64,000 nt of DNA from Bradyrhizobium sp. JYMT SZCCT0428 (GCF_018131075.1 NZ_JAFCLS010000004.1:186001-250000), one strand, 5' to 3'. Shown: positions 37,379 to 47,261, numbered from the stretch's first letter. Numbers and translations: made by a program. Notes: generated from the letters alone by a model not told the origin.

Positions 37379-38656
37379 TCAGCGCATCAGCTTGAGCGCG
37401 TCGGAAAAGAATTCGGCGCCGCCGAAATTGCCCGATTTCAGTGCAAGCAGCATCTCGCCATTTTTCGCGCCCACCGCGCGCAGAACCGGCACCCCTGCAG
37501 CGATTTCTGCGCCAACGAGGAAGCCGGGAATTCCCAGGCGATCGACCACGGCGCCTGAAGTTTCACCACCTGCGACGACCAACCGGCGCACGCCCGACTG
37601 CACCAATCCGTCCGCGATATCGGCCATCGCCTGCTCGATGGCATGTCCAGCTGCATCGCGGCCATGCCGGGATTGCAGAGCTACGACCTGATCCGGCGTC
37701 GAGCTGCTCGCGATCAGAAGCGGGCCGTCACCGATTCGCTCCTTCGCCCACGCCAGCGCACGCCGCGCTTCATCGGGACCAGCGACGACGCGGTCGGGAT
37801 CGAGATGAAGCACCGGCATCGCCTTTTCGGCATTGGCGATTTGCTGCAGCGTCGCCTGCGAACAACTGCCGGCCAGGCACGCAGCCGGTCCGCCGACCGG
37901 CGCATCGGCGCCAGCCTTGGTCACGTTGGATTTGACCTTGCCGGACGCGACCATCGCCCGCGCGAGGCCGAGCCCGATGCCGGAGGCGCCGACCGACAGT
38001 CGATGATCCAGCGCGACGTTGCCGATGGTTTCCAGATCGCGGTCGAACACCGCGTCGATCACGGCGGCGCCAATGCCTTTGCCGGCGAGATCGGCAAGGC
38101 GCGCGCGGACAGAAGCTTCCCCGCGCGCGAGCGTTGCAAGGTCGACCAGCCCGACTTTCGTCCGGCTCTGCCGCGCCAGCACCCGCACCAGATTGGAATC
38201 ATGCATCGGGTTGAGCGGATGATCCTTCAGCGGGCTTTCGTTCAGCGGCACGGCGCCGACGAACAGATTGCCCTGATAGACGGTGCGGCCGGTTTCCGGA
38301 AAGGCCGGCGTCACCAGCACGATGGCATCGCCGGAATCACCGCGCAGCGCATCCATCACGGGACCGATATTGCCGGCGTCGGTGGAATCGAAGGTCGAGC
38401 AGATCTTGAACAGCACATGATCAGCGCCGCGGCCGCGCAGCCATTTCTCCGCCGACCGCGATCTGGTGACGGCCAGGCCCGCCTCGATCGAGCGGCTTTT
38501 GAGCGACACCACGACCGCGTCGACTTCCGGCAGCGCGAGATCGTCCGAGGGCACACCGATGGTCTGCACCGTGCGCAGGCCGCAGCGCGTCAGCGTGTTG
38601 GCGAGATCGGAGGCGCCGGTGTAGTCGTCGGCGATGCAGCCCAAAGACAATTTCAC
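37379..38656 (-). CDS. otnK: 3-oxo-tetronate kinase (four-carbon acid sugar kinase)
   Basis: The 425-residue DUF1537 kinase phosphorylates 3-oxo-tetronate at C4. The N-terminal domain has IADDYTGASDLANTL (residues 8-22) and the C-terminal nucleotide-binding part LVVAGGETSGAVVDRLGI. The start is a GTG whose bases overlap the otnI stop (GTGA), so kinase and isomerase are coupled. The neighbours ltnD, otnI and otnC complete the route from L-threonate to DHAP. Confidence 0.92.
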   Translation of the reverse strand: MKLSLGCIADDYTGASDLANTLTRCGLRTVQTIGVPSDDLALPEVDAVVVSLKSRSIEAGLAVTRSRSAEKWLRGRGADHVLFKICSTFDSTDAGNIGPVMDALRGDSGDAIVLVTPAFPETGRTVYQGNLFVGAVPLNESPLKDHPLNPMHDSNLVRVLARQSRTKVGLVDLATLARGEASVRARLADLAGKGIGAAVIDAVFDRDLETIGNVALDHRLSVGASGIGLGLARAMVASGKVKSNVTKAGADAPVGGPAACLAGSCSQATLQQIANAEKAMPVLHLDPDRVVAGPDEARRALAWAKERIGDGPLLIASSSTPDQVVALQSRHGRDAAGHAIEQAMADIADGLVQSGVRRLVVAGGETSGAVVDRLGIPGFLVGAEIAAGVPVLRAVGAKNGEMLLALKSGNFGGAEFFSDALKLMR

Positions 38657-39435
38657 GATTTTGCTCCGGCGTAGGGTTTGAACCAGCCGAGGCCGTCGGT
38701 GGTGTTGCCGCGCGGGTTATATTCGCAGCCGACAAAGCCGCCATAGCCGAGCCGGTCGAGCTCAGCGAACAGGAACGGATAGTTCAGCTCCTCGCCGTCG
38801 GGTTCGTTGCGCGAGGGGATGCTGGCGATCTGGATATGGCCGATGATTGGCATCATCTCGCGCAGCCGCATGGTGACGTCGCCATGAATGATCTGACAGT
38901 GGTAGATGTCGAATTGCAGTTTCAGGTTCGGTATCTTCAGCTCGGTGATGAGATCGCGCGCGAACAGGAAGTCATTGAGGAAGTAACCCGGCACGTTGCG
39001 CGCATTGATCGGCTCGATCACCACGTCGAGGCCATGGGGCGCGAAGAATTCCGCCGCCCACGCCACCGATTTGTAGAACGCTTCCACTGCCTTGCGATCG
39101 CCGCGGTCGGCAATTCCCGCCATCAGATGCAGCCGCTTGACGCCGGTCGCCTGCGCGTAGGGCAGCGCCGTCTGCAGGCTGTTCTTGAGATCTTCAAAAC
39201 GTTCCGGCAGCGCCGCGAATCCCTTTTCGCCGGCGTTCCAGTCGCCCGGCGGCAGGTTGAACAGCGCCTGCGTCAGGCCGGCGCCCTTGAGCCGCGAGCC
39301 GACTTCGTCGGCCGGATGCTCATAGGGAAACAGGAATTCCACGGCGGAGAATCCCGCTTTCGCGGCGGCGTCGAAGCGGTCGAGGAACGGGACCTCGTTG
39401 AACATCATCGTGAGATTGGCGGCAAAGCGGGGCAT
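38653..39435 (-). CDS. otnI: 2-oxo-tetronate isomerase (hydroxypyruvate isomerase family)
   Basis: The 260-residue TIM-barrel protein of the xylose-isomerase-like superfamily has NLTMMFNEVPFLDRFDAAAKAGF at the N-terminus, ViEPINARNVPGYFL, and LKLQFDIYHCQIIHGD; its acidic and histidine residues bind a metal. Family knowledge: OtnI converts 2-oxo-tetronate to 3-oxo-tetronate. Hydroxypyruvate isomerase (Hyi) is the closest alternative, but the otnK overlap and ltnD beside it favour OtnI. Confidence 0.87.
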   Translation of the reverse strand: MPRFAANLTMMFNEVPFLDRFDAAAKAGFSAVEFLFPYEHPADEVGSRLKGAGLTQALFNLPPGDWNAGEKGFAALPERFEDLKNSLQTALPYAQATGVKRLHLMAGIADRGDRKAVEAFYKSVAWAAEFFAPHGLDVVIEPINARNVPGYFLNDFLFARDLITELKIPNLKLQFDIYHCQIIHGDVTMRLREMMPIIGHIQIASIPSRNEPDGEELNYPFLFAELDRLGYGGFVGCEYNPRGNTTDGLGWFKPYAGAKS

Positions 39436-39519
39436 GTTCTGTCCTCTTGTGTGTCGCGATTACTCTTTGTCTTGACGCGTTTTCTTCATGCGAACCGGTA
39501 TCCACTTCGCTAGAAAACG

Positions 39520-40434
39520 CTATGTTGGCTCGCCCGGCAGATGCGTGCCGGTGACGCGGGCATACATCCGCGCTACCGAGGCGTCGTCGTCGCGGCCCAT
39601 GCCGGAGGCCGCCGTCATCAGGAACATCTGCAGCGCGGCGGCGGCGACCGGCACCGGGAATTTCGCCGTGCGCGCCATGTCCTGGATGATGCCGAGGTCT
39701 TTCACGAAAATCTCCACCGCGCTGCGCGGTGCGTAGTCGCCATCCAGCACATGCGGCATGCGGTTCTCGAACATCCAGGAATTGCCGGCGGAGGCCGTGA
39801 TCACTTCATAGACTTTTTTGATGTCGAGACCCTGCTTGGCGGCAAACGTAATCGCTTCGGAGGCTGCGGCGATGTGCACGCCGGCCAATAGCTGGTTGAT
39901 CATCTTGAACGCCGCGCCCTGCCCCGCGGCATCGCCGAGTTCATAGAGTTTGGCGGCCATCGCATCCAGCGCCGGGCGCGCCTTGGCGAACGCGGCCGCA
40001 CTGCCCGAGGCCAGGATGGTGAGTTCGCCCTGCGCCGCGCGCTGCGCGCCGCCGGAGATCGGCGCGTCCAGATAAAGCCGCCCCGTGGCCTCCAGCTGTT
40101 TCGCCAGCCGCCGCGCCACATCGGGATCCATGGTGGCGGAAGAGATGAACACCGCGCCCTTGGCCAGGGTTTCCGCAACGCCGTCAGCGCCAAACAGGAT
40201 GGTTTCGGTTTGCGCGGCATTGACGACGACGCTGACGACGATATCGGCCGCCTTGGCCGCTTCCGCCGGGGTCTTGGCGCCGTTACCGCCGTCGGCCACG
40301 AAGCGCGCGACGGACTCGGCCGAGACATCGCACCCGGTGACCTCGAACCCGGCGCGGCGCAGCGAGGTGGCCATGCCAAAGCCCATCGAGCCCAGGCCGA
40401 TGACGGCGACGCGCGGTTTTACGGATTCTGGCAT
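39520..40434 (-). CDS. ltnD: L-threonate dehydrogenase (beta-hydroxyacid dehydrogenase family)
   Basis: The 304-residue NAD-dependent enzyme has VAVIGLGSMGFGMA (GLGSMG at 13-18), the substrate loop DAPISGGAQRAAQGELTI, and the catalytic-lysine segment AAFKMINQLLAGVHIAAASEA. Members of this family oxidise L-threonate, tartronate semialdehyde or 3-hydroxyisobutyrate; the otnK/otnI/otnC neighbourhood points to L-threonate. It is divergent from otnC across 115 bp. Confidence 0.87.
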   Translation of the reverse strand: MPESVKPRVAVIGLGSMGFGMATSLRRAGFEVTGCDVSAESVARFVADGGNGAKTPAEAAKAADIVVSVVVNAAQTETILFGADGVAETLAKGAVFISSATMDPDVARRLAKQLEATGRLYLDAPISGGAQRAAQGELTILASGSAAAFAKARPALDAMAAKLYELGDAAGQGAAFKMINQLLAGVHIAAASEAITFAAKQGLDIKKVYEVITASAGNSWMFENRMPHVLDGDYAPRSAVEIFVKDLGIIQDMARTAKFPVPVAAAALQMFLMTAASGMGRDDDASVARMYARVTGTHLPGEPT

Positions 40435-40549
40435 TGTGGCGTTCCCTTACGCTTTTGGGCCGCAGTCCCCAGCGGCTTTGCCTCTGGGTATCACGGCTTG
40501 GCCGCGCTGCCAAAGCGTGAGAAAAGGCCAGAGGAACAGGGTTTAATCC

Positions 40550-41206
40550 ATGAGCGAAACCAGGATTCGCGAGGAAATCTGCCGCCTCGGCCGCTCGCTG
40601 TTCGAGCGCGGGCTGACGCCGGGCTCCTCGGGCAATATCAGCGTCAAGCTCGACGATGGCGGCTGGCTGGTGACCCCGACCAACGCCTCGCTCGGCTCGC
40701 TCGATCCTGACAGGCTGTCGCGGTTAGGGCCCGACGGCAAACTGGTCTCCGGCGACGCCCCGACCAAGGAAGTGCCGCTGCACGCCGCCCTCTATCAGAC
40801 CCGCAGCGCCGCGCGCGCGGTGGTGCATCTGCACTCGACCCATTCGGTGGCGCTGTCGATGCTGCCGGAGATCGATCCCCGCGCAGCATTGCCGCCGATG
40901 ACGCCCTATTACCTGATGAAATGCGGCCAGACCGCGCTGGTGCCATATTTCCGGCCCGGCGATCCCGCGGTGGCGGACGCCATCAAGGGGCTTGCCGGCA
41001 AATATTCTTCCGTGCTGCTCGCCAACCACGGCCCGGTGGTATCCGGCGACACGCTGGAAGCCGCGGTTTTCGCGATCGAGGAACTGGAAGAAACGGCGAA
41101 ATTGTATCTGCTGCTGCGCGGGCTGAACCCGCGGTATTTGTCGCCGGAACAGGTGGCGGATTTGACAAAAACGTTTGGGCTTACGCTGCCGGACCACAAT
41201 CACTGA
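40550..41206 (+). CDS. otnC: 3-oxo-tetronate 4-phosphate decarboxylase (class II aldolase fold)
   Basis: The 218-residue zinc aldolase-family protein has GSSGNISVKLDDGGWLVTP, KEVPLHAALY with Glu74, the metal ligands His93 and His95 in VHLHSTHSV, and the third ligand in LLANHGPVVSG. OtnC decarboxylates 3-oxo-tetronate 4-phosphate to dihydroxyacetone phosphate. It is transcribed away from ltnD-otnI-otnK, so the 115-bp gap must carry both promoters. A weak inverted repeat (ACGCTTTTGG/CCAAAGCGT) lies within. Confidence 0.88.
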   Translation: MSETRIREEICRLGRSLFERGLTPGSSGNISVKLDDGGWLVTPTNASLGSLDPDRLSRLGPDGKLVSGDAPTKEVPLHAALYQTRSAARAVVHLHSTHSVALSMLPEIDPRAALPPMTPYYLMKCGQTALVPYFRPGDPAVADAIKGLAGKYSSVLLANHGPVVSGDTLEAAVFAIEELEETAKLYLLLRGLNPRYLSPEQVADLTKTFGLTLPDHNH

Positions 41207-41224
41207 TATTCGTGGAGGACGCAC

Positions 41225-41491
41225 ATGTTCAAGTTCACTGGTTTCGCCTTCGGAGCTCTGTTCTTGATTGGCCTGTCGGATTCGACAGCGCTGGCGCAAG
41301 AGACGGTGCAGAGCATGCTGGCTGCACAGATCCGCACGCAGGGCTTCACCTGCGACAAGGCGCTCGGCGCAAAAAAGGACGCCAAGCGCTCGAAGGCGGA
41401 CCGCGAGGTGTGGGTTCTCAGGTGCAGCAACGCGACCTACCGCGTGGGCCGCGCGCCGGACATGGCAGCGAAGGTCGAGGTCATTCGGTAG
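41225..41491 (+). CDS. Small secreted protein of unknown function
   Basis: This 88-residue protein has an N-terminal signal peptide (hydrophobic FAFGALFLIGLSDS, cleavage near ALA-QE). The mature part is basic and holds two cysteines (FTCDKAL and VLRCSNAT), which could form one disulfide. It starts 18 bp after otnC with a GGAGG site, so it could be read through from it. I do not recognise the family. Confidence 0.75.
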   Translation: MFKFTGFAFGALFLIGLSDSTALAQETVQSMLAAQIRTQGFTCDKALGAKKDAKRSKADREVWVLRCSNATYRVGRAPDMAAKVEVIR

Positions 41492-41496
41492 CTGCG

Positions 41497-41578
41497 TAGG
41501 GTGGGTTAGGCGAAGCCGTAACCCACCACTTTTGTCGAGAGCGAGCTGTGGATTACGCCTTCGGCTAGTTCACCCTAC
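41497..41578. repeat. Palindromic repeat, family A diverged copy
   Basis: The arms TAGGGTGGGTTAGGCGAAGC and GCCTTCGGCTAGTTCACCCTA pair imperfectly, with inner GTAACCCACC. The outer GTAGGGTGGG matches family A at 16537 and 20434, but the body has changed. It lies between converging genes. Confidence 0.65.
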
Positions 41579-41583
41579 AAACT

Positions 41584-42288
41584 CTACAATCCCAGATACG
41601 CCTTCCTTACATCCGGATTGGTCCGGATCTCCGCCGCGCTGCCCTGCATCAGCACGCGGCCGGTTTGCAGGATGTAGGCGCGGTCGGCGATTTCGAGGCA
41701 CTCGGCCATGCGCTGTTCGACGATCAGGACGGTCATGCCGGTGTCGCGGATGCGTTTCACCGCCTGGAAGATTTCATCGACCAGTTTCGGCATGATGCCT
41801 TGCGAGGGCTCGTCAAGCATCAAGAGCCGCGGCCGCGTCATCAGTGCGCGGCCGATCGCCAGCATCTGCTGCTCGCCGCCGGACAGCGTTTCGGCGCGCT
41901 GATCCAGCCGCTCCGACAGCCGCGGGAACAGCTTGAACACCAGATCCAGCGGCGCTTCGCGGTCGGCTTCGCCGCGATAGAGGTAGCTGCCAAGCCGCAG
42001 ATTGTCGCGCACCGAGAGCCGCGGAAACAACCGGCGGTTTTCCGGCACATAGGCGATGCCGCGCGAGGTGATGACATGCTGCGCCAGGCAATCGATCCGC
42101 TCGCCGTCGAAGGTGACGGTGCCGGAACGCGGACGCTCGGCGCCGGCGACCGATTTCAGCAGCGTCGACTTGCCGGCCCCGTTGGCGCCGGCGACGCAGA
42201 CGACTTCGCCCCTGGCAACCTCGATCGTGACAGCCGAGATCGCGACCAGCCCCTGATAGGCGGTGGTGACTTCATGCACCGACAGCAT
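41584..42288 (-). CDS. livF: Branched-chain-type ABC importer ATPase (LivF)
   Basis: The 234-residue ATPase has Walker [10 protein letters not shown] (residues 34-42), signature [15 protein letters not shown] and Walker [14 protein letters not shown]. It has the short LivF form (no C-terminal LivG extension). It is the last gene of livK-H-M-G-F and overlaps the start of its neighbour LivG by 17 bases. The imported solute is unknown; the neighbourhood suggests a carboxylate or amide rather than leucine. Confidence 0.92.
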   Translation of the reverse strand: MLSVHEVTTAYQGLVAISAVTIEVARGEVVCVAGANGAGKSTLLKSVAGAERPRSGTVTFDGERIDCLAQHVITSRGIAYVPENRRLFPRLSVRDNLRLGSYLYRGEADREAPLDLVFKLFPRLSERLDQRAETLSGGEQQMLAIGRALMTRPRLLMLDEPSQGIMPKLVDEIFQAVKRIRDTGMTVLIVEQRMAECLEIADRAYILQTGRVLMQGSAAEIRTNPDVRKAYLGL

Positions 42289-43006
42289 GACGATCCCCCA
42301 AATAGGCGGTGATGACTTTCGGATCGCGAACGACGTCGTTTGGCTTGCCCTCGACCAGCACCTTGCCGAGATCGAGCACGATGGCGCGGTCGACCAGCGG
42401 CATCACGATTTCCATGACGTGCTCGACCATCAGAATGGTAACGCCGGTATCGCGCACCTTGCGCACCAGTTCGACGCCAGTCTGGGCCTCGAGCGGGGTC
42501 AGACCGGTCAGGCATTCGTCGAGCAGCAGCAGTTTCGGTTCGGTTGCCAGTGCGCGCGCCACCTCGAGGCGGCGCTTTTCCGACGGCACCAGGTCGCTGG
42601 CGAGCACATTGGCACGCCCGGCCAGGCCACAAAAATCCAGAACCTCATTGGCTTTCTGCCGCGCCACACGCATCACGGTGTTTCTAACCAGCGCGCCGAC
42701 GATGACGTTGTCGATCACCGTCATGGTCTCGAAGCTTTTCACGACCTGAAAAGTCCGGGCGACGCCGCGCGCGCAGCGCTCGGCTGCCGGCAGCGAGGTG
42801 ACGTCTTCGCCGTCGAACCAGATCGAGCCCTGGGTGGGCGGCAGCACGCCCGCGATCAGATTGAACAGCGTCGATTTGCCGGCGCCGTTCGGCCCGATCA
42901 GGCCGACGATTTCGCCGCGCTCGACCGAGATCGAGACGTCGCTGTTGGCGACGAGGCCGCCAAAACGCTGCCAGACGCCGCGGGTTTCCAGCAAGGGCGT
43001 GCTCAT
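42272..43006 (-). CDS. livG: Branched-chain-type ABC importer ATPase (LivG)
   Basis: The 244-residue ATPase has Walker [10 protein letters not shown] (38-46), the Liv-specific [18 protein letters not shown], and [14 protein letters not shown], in which the usual DEPT/DEPA of Walker B reads DECL. The catalytic Glu is kept. ATG 43006 overlaps the livM stop by 4 bases. The frame runs upstream into livM but the given start matches the family. Confidence 0.92.
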   Translation of the reverse strand: MSTPLLETRGVWQRFGGLVANSDVSISVERGEIVGLIGPNGAGKSTLFNLIAGVLPPTQGSIWFDGEDVTSLPAAERCARGVARTFQVVKSFETMTVIDNVIVGALVRNTVMRVARQKANEVLDFCGLAGRANVLASDLVPSEKRRLEVARALATEPKLLLLDECLTGLTPLEAQTGVELVRKVRDTGVTILMVEHVMEIVMPLVDRAIVLDLGKVLVEGKPNDVVRDPKVITAYLGDRHAVGA

Positions 43007-43986
43007 CGCGTCGCCTCCTTGCGCTTGGGTGCGAACAGCGAGACCAGGCCTTGCGGCCGCGCCAGCGAGATCGCGATGATCAGGCCGCCATAGACGATCA
43101 GGTCGACGCCGCGGCCGGAACCGCCGGCATAGGACCGCGTCAATTCCGTGACCGGAATCAGGATGACGGCCCCCAGCATCGGCCCCCACAGCGTGCCGAT
43201 GCCACCCAGCACCGCGGGCAGCGCCATCAGCAGCGAGATGTGAAAGCCCATGATGCTTTCGGGATCGATATAGGAGACGAACTGCGCATAGAAGCTGCCG
43301 CCGACCGCGACCAGAAACGCCGACACCGCGGCTGCGCCCATCTTGGAATTGAACACCACGACACCAAGGCTTTCAGCGGCATCCGGATTGTCCTTCACCG
43401 CGCGCCACCAATAGCCCCATTTGGAATCCTCCAGCCACCAGGTGACGAACCAGGCGACGCAGGCCAGCGCGAGCGCAAAGTAGAAATACGGCAGCTTGCT
43501 GCGCGCGAACTGGAATTTGAGCCAGCTGTCGCCGCGCACGGGAATCTCGATGCCCAGTGCCGCGCCCGCCCAATCCCAGTTGTGGAACAGCAGGAGCCCG
43601 ATCTCGGCAATGACGATGGTGGCGATCGCGAAGTAATGCCCGCGCAGGCGGAAGCAGGGATAGCCCAGCCCCATCGCGATGAGAGCCGATATCAGGCCGC
43701 CGCCGAGCATACCGAACCACGGCAGGACGCCGAACTTGGTGAACAGCAGCGTCGTGGTGTAGGCGCCAATCCCGAAATACAGCGCGTGACCGAGCGAGAT
43801 CTGTCCGCAATAGCCGGAGAGGATGTTCCAGCTCTGCGACAGCGCCGCCCACATCAGCGTCAGCACCATAATGTTCTGGACGTAGGAGTCCTTGACGAAC
43901 AGCGGCACCACGGCCGCGATGGCGGCGAGGCAGAATGCGACGATCAGGTCGCGGCGACGGCGTTTTGCGAAATCCGTATCCATCAC
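43003..43986 (-). CDS. livM: Branched-chain-type ABC importer permease (LivM)
   Basis: The 327-residue inner-membrane permease has about ten hydrophobic helices. It carries [23 protein letters not shown] and the coupling region [16 protein letters not shown] [20 protein letters not shown]. The C-terminus is basic ([11 protein letters not shown]). It overlaps livH at the 5' end and livG at the 3' end, consistent with an operon. Confidence 0.92.
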   Translation of the reverse strand: MMDTDFAKRRRRDLIVAFCLAAIAAVVPLFVKDSYVQNIMVLTLMWAALSQSWNILSGYCGQISLGHALYFGIGAYTTTLLFTKFGVLPWFGMLGGGLISALIAMGLGYPCFRLRGHYFAIATIVIAEIGLLLFHNWDWAGAALGIEIPVRGDSWLKFQFARSKLPYFYFALALACVAWFVTWWLEDSKWGYWWRAVKDNPDAAESLGVVVFNSKMGAAAVSAFLVAVGGSFYAQFVSYIDPESIMGFHISLLMALPAVLGGIGTLWGPMLGAVILIPVTELTRSYAGGSGRGVDLIVYGGLIIAISLARPQGLVSLFAPKRKEATR

Positions 43987-44861
43987 ATCGATCCGAACAG
44001 GCCGCGCGGCCGCACGAACACGACCAGGAGATAAACCGCGTAGATGCCGACCGACTTCAATGACGGCGGCAGGAGAAGCGCGGTGGAGGCTTCGACCAGG
44101 CCGACGATGATGCCGCCGGCAAAGGCGCCGAACACGCTGCCGAAGCCGCCGAGCGCCACCGTGACGTAGGCAATCAGCGCAAACGACGCGCCGACGTCGG
44201 GATAGATGTAGAAGAAGATCGACATGATGGCGCCGGCGAGACCGACCAGCGCCGCACCGAGCCCCCAGCCCAGCGCGAACACGCGATTCTTGTCGATACC
44301 AACCAGCGCCACCGCGCCGGCGTCCTCGCGGGTGGCTTCGAGCGCACGGCCGAAGTCAGTTCGGTTGATGAAGTAATAGAGCCCACCGAAGGCCAGCATC
44401 GCCACCGCCGCGCCGATCAGTTGCGGCTGCGGCAGGAAGATGCCGCCGATCGAGACGGTTTTGCCGCCGAACCAGGAATGGGTGACGCTGCGGTAATCCG
44501 GCGTGAAGAAGAACTGCGCCACGCCGCGCATCACGATCGCAAGCCCGAAGGTGGAGAAGATCTGCACCATGCCGGCATTGGCCTTTGCCCTGACCGCGAA
44601 GCGTACAATCAGGAGATAGACCACGGCGCCAAAGACGAACAACGCCGCCGCGACCAGCGGCGCCGCCAGCAATGGATCGATCGCGAAGAACGCGAACAGG
44701 AAGAACGACGCGTACATCGCGATCATCAGGAATTCGCCATGGGCGAAATTCACGACGTCCATCAGGCCGAAGATCAGCGCGAGGCCGACCGCAATCAGCC
44801 CGTAGAGCAGCCCCATCAACAGGCCGCTCGCCAGGCTCTGGATAATCGTCTCGGCTGTCAC
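43983..44861 (-). CDS. livH: Branched-chain-type ABC importer permease (LivH)
   Basis: The 292-residue permease starts at a GTG (TAETIIQSLASGLLMGLLYGLIAVGLALIFG), with the LivH motif LMDVVNFAHGEFLMIAMYASFF split across helix 2-3 and ALGGFGSVFGAFAGGIIVGLVE near the C-terminus. Its 3' end overlaps livM. A GGGGG precedes the start; 172 bp with a palindromic repeat separate it from livK. Confidence 0.92.
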   Translation of the reverse strand: MTAETIIQSLASGLLMGLLYGLIAVGLALIFGLMDVVNFAHGEFLMIAMYASFFLFAFFAIDPLLAAPLVAAALFVFGAVVYLLIVRFAVRAKANAGMVQIFSTFGLAIVMRGVAQFFFTPDYRSVTHSWFGGKTVSIGGIFLPQPQLIGAAVAMLAFGGLYYFINRTDFGRALEATREDAGAVALVGIDKNRVFALGWGLGAALVGLAGAIMSIFFYIYPDVGASFALIAYVTVALGGFGSVFGAFAGGIIVGLVEASTALLLPPSLKSVGIYAVYLLVVFVRPRGLFGSM

Positions 44862-44879
44862 AGGTGTACCCCCGTCTCA

Positions 44880-44999
44880 CGTCGTCCCTGCGAACGCAGG
44901 GACCCATAACCACTGGATTCGCATTTGAAAGAAGGACGTGAGGCCACGATGAAACCGATGCTCCTGAGCGTATGGGTCCCTGCGTTCGCAGGGACGACG
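44880..44999. repeat. Palindromic intergenic repeat, family H copy 1
   Basis: Outer arms CGTCGTCCCTGCGAACGCAG-GGACCCATA and TATGGGTCCCTGCGTTCGCAGGGACGACG pair almost perfectly. It sits between livK and livH inside the transcription unit, and may attenuate read-through so that the binding protein is made in excess. The second copy is at 50456-50578. Confidence 0.8.
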
Positions 45000-45033
45000 C
45001 AGCACTTGTGATACATCCCCAAGAAACGATGAC

Positions 45034-46278
45034 TTACTTCATCGGCCAGACGGCCTCGGCGACCGCGCCTTGCGGCGGGGAGATGGTGACGAACTTGCCG
45101 CCGATATACTGCAGCAGCACCGGATCGGCGTCGTTGTTCTGGCCCAACTCGTCGAACTTGACGCGCTTCCACGGCATGATGGTCTGCTCGCCCGGGATTT
45201 CGGTCGCGGCCAGCGCGGCGCGGATCTTTTCACCGTCGGTCGACTTGGCGCGATTGATGGCGTCCGCCAGCACGATCAGGCCCATGAACTCGCGCGACGT
45301 GTTGTCGTTCAGGTCCTTGCCCGACTTCGCCTTGAACAAATCGTTGATCTTGCCGACCATCGGCCGCTTGGCCGCGAGATCGAGCGAGAAACTGCCGCGG
45401 GTGATAACGCCCTCGAGCTTGTCGCCAACCGCGTCGTACAGCGCCTTCTCGGAAAAGCCCGCGGCCTGCGCCACGATGGCTTTCGGCTTGTAGCCGAGCT
45501 CGGCCATGGTCTTGACCAGCATGATGCCGTCGGTGGTGTAGCTCGAGGGCATCAGCACGTCGGCATTCGCCGACTTGAGCTGCTGGACCTCGGCCGACAA
45601 CGACGGCGAATTGGAGCGGTACTTGATGTCGGCAACGATCTTGTAGCCGCGCTCATTGGCAAGCTTGATCTGCGCGTTCGCGGAGTCGGTTCCGAAGATC
45701 GTGTCCTCGTGGAACAGGGCCAGCGTCTCGATCTTGGTGCCCTTCTTCTTCAAGGCGTCGTAGAAGTCGAACATCGCCTTGGTGAACATTTCGTCGTGGG
45801 GCGCGGCGCGGAAGAAGAATTTCAGGCCACGGGTATGCAGGCTCGGCGACGAGTTGTCAGCCGAGACAAACGGGGTCTGATAGCGCTCGCAGATCTGGCT
45901 GATGGTGACCGCCACCGAGCTCTGGTAGCTGCCGATGATGGCGCAGACTTTCTCCTGCGTGATCAGGCGCTCGGCTTCGGCACGACCCTTCTGGGGATCG
46001 CCCTGATGGTCGGCGAACACGAGGCGAATCTTGGCGCCGCCGAGTCCAGGCAGTCCGGCATCCTTGGCCAGCGGCAGCTCGAAATCATGCTTGTTGTTGA
46101 TAATGTCGGTGGCGGTGACATAGGCGTGCTGCGCGTCGACGCCGATCTGCGCATTGGCGCCGGACATCGGATAGGTGACACCGATCACCACTTCGGACGT
46201 TTGCGCGCGGGCCGCGATCGGCGCGAGAGCGGCGGCAGCGGTGGCTCCAAGCAATACATTGCGGCGCGTGATCGTCAT
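45034..46278 (-). CDS. ABC importer periplasmic substrate-binding protein (LivK-type)
   Basis: The 414-residue receptor has an N-terminal Tat-like signal (MTITRRNVLLGATAAAALAP, cleavage after ARA). The mature protein is a two-lobed Peripla_BP_6 type: VVIGVTYPMSGANAQIG, KVCAIIGSYQSSVAVTISQICE, PFVSADNSSPSL and IVAQAAGFSEKALYDAVGDKLEG. It probably delivers its ligand to LivHMGF downstream. The ligand pocket cannot be read, but similar receptors bind amides, urea-type compounds and aromatic acids as well as leucine. Confidence 0.9.
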   Translation of the reverse strand: MTITRRNVLLGATAAAALAPIAARAQTSEVVIGVTYPMSGANAQIGVDAQHAYVTATDIINNKHDFELPLAKDAGLPGLGGAKIRLVFADHQGDPQKGRAEAERLITQEKVCAIIGSYQSSVAVTISQICERYQTPFVSADNSSPSLHTRGLKFFFRAAPHDEMFTKAMFDFYDALKKKGTKIETLALFHEDTIFGTDSANAQIKLANERGYKIVADIKYRSNSPSLSAEVQQLKSANADVLMPSSYTTDGIMLVKTMAELGYKPKAIVAQAAGFSEKALYDAVGDKLEGVITRGSFSLDLAAKRPMVGKINDLFKAKSGKDLNDNTSREFMGLIVLADAINRAKSTDGEKIRAALAATEIPGEQTIMPWKRVKFDELGQNNDADPVLLQYIGGKFVTISPPQGAVAEAVWPMK

Positions 46279-46359
46279 TGCAAATCCCCTTTTGAACGGC
46301 TGACATCGATGAAGCGGTTGGCGGTTACGGTAAAGCCTCAATGATCGGCACGAGTTGCA

Positions 46360-47181
46360 TCAAAGCACGGCAAGCGCCTTGTTCTGCAAATCGGTCACCA
46401 GCATCAATCCGGGCGCGTGCGTGATCGCAAACGGCAGTTTGGCCGCCGCGATTACCGATTGCGGCGTCACGCCGCAAGCCCAGAACACCGGAATCTCGTC
46501 GTCCCCGACCGGCACCGCATCGCCGTAGTCGGGCTTGTTGATATCGGCGATCCCGATCGAATGCGGATGACCGAGATGAACCGGCGCGCCGTGCACCGAA
46601 GGAAAGCGCGACGTGATCTGCACCGCGCGGATCGCATCCGCCGGTTTGAACGGCCGCATCGACACCACCATTGGACCTGCGAACGGGCCCGCCGCGCCGC
46701 AGGCGATGTTGGTGCGGTACATCGGCACGCGCAGCTTGCGCTCGATGTGGCGGATCGGCAGGCCGTCCGCCAGCAACGCTTCCTCGAATGAATAGGAGCA
46801 TCCGATCACGAACGCCACCAGGTCGTCGCGCCAGTGCGACGTAATGTCGGTCGGCTCTTCGACCACTTCGCCGTCGCGCCAGACGCGATAGCGCGGCAGG
46901 TCGGTGCGGATGTCGAGGTCGAGGCCGAGCGAGGGAATTCTGAAGTCGCCGACATCGGACATGCCGATGATCGGGCACGGTTTGGGGTTGAGCTGGCAGA
47001 ACCGGTGAAACGCGGCCGCCAGCTTTTCCGGCAGGATCACCAGATTGCCCTGCACGAAGCCGTTGGCGACGCCGGCCGTGGTGGCGGCCATGCCGGTACG
47101 GCAGGCATGCCGGGCGGCGACGCTGGGCGATAAATTCGCCGTATCAAGACCGGGTCGTTCCGTCTTTGCCAAGCTGGTCAT
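46360..47181 (-). CDS. DUF1445/YcsI-family putative hydro-lyase
   Basis: The 273-residue protein belongs to the DUF1445 family (includes D-glutamate cyclase and hydro-lyases of uncertain role). Family segments: [88 protein letters not shown] and [23 protein letters not shown]. It is divergent from a LysR regulator, a common arrangement for a target gene, and 81 bp upstream of livK on the same strand. Confidence 0.88.
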   Translation of the reverse strand: MTSLAKTERPGLDTANLSPSVAARHACRTGMAATTAGVANGFVQGNLVILPEKLAAAFHRFCQLNPKPCPIIGMSDVGDFRIPSLGLDLDIRTDLPRYRVWRDGEVVEEPTDITSHWRDDLVAFVIGCSYSFEEALLADGLPIRHIERKLRVPMYRTNIACGAAGPFAGPMVVSMRPFKPADAIRAVQITSRFPSVHGAPVHLGHPHSIGIADINKPDYGDAVPVGDDEIPVFWACGVTPQSVIAAAKLPFAITHAPGLMLVTDLQNKALAVL

Positions 47182-47245
47182 CGTTGCAACAGCTCCAATC
47201 GGGTCGACATCTACTCCCGCATATGGCTATGATAATGTCTAATCG

Positions 47246-47258
47246 TGATTTTTAATCA
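47246..47258. promoter_or_regulatory. Inverted repeat in LysR/DUF1445 intergenic region
   Basis: TGATT-TTT-AATCA lies in the AT-rich gap between the divergent DUF1445 and LysR genes, 9 bp from a second, longer palindrome. Paired sites like this are typical of LysR recognition and activation sites. Confidence 0.45.
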
Positions 47259-47261
47259 AGA

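Noticed and set aside
45070..46344. 424-codon plus-strand frame antisense to the binding protein
   Set aside because: It mirrors the substrate-binding protein gene and shows only His/Arg/Gly-rich text, the usual result of high third-position GC.
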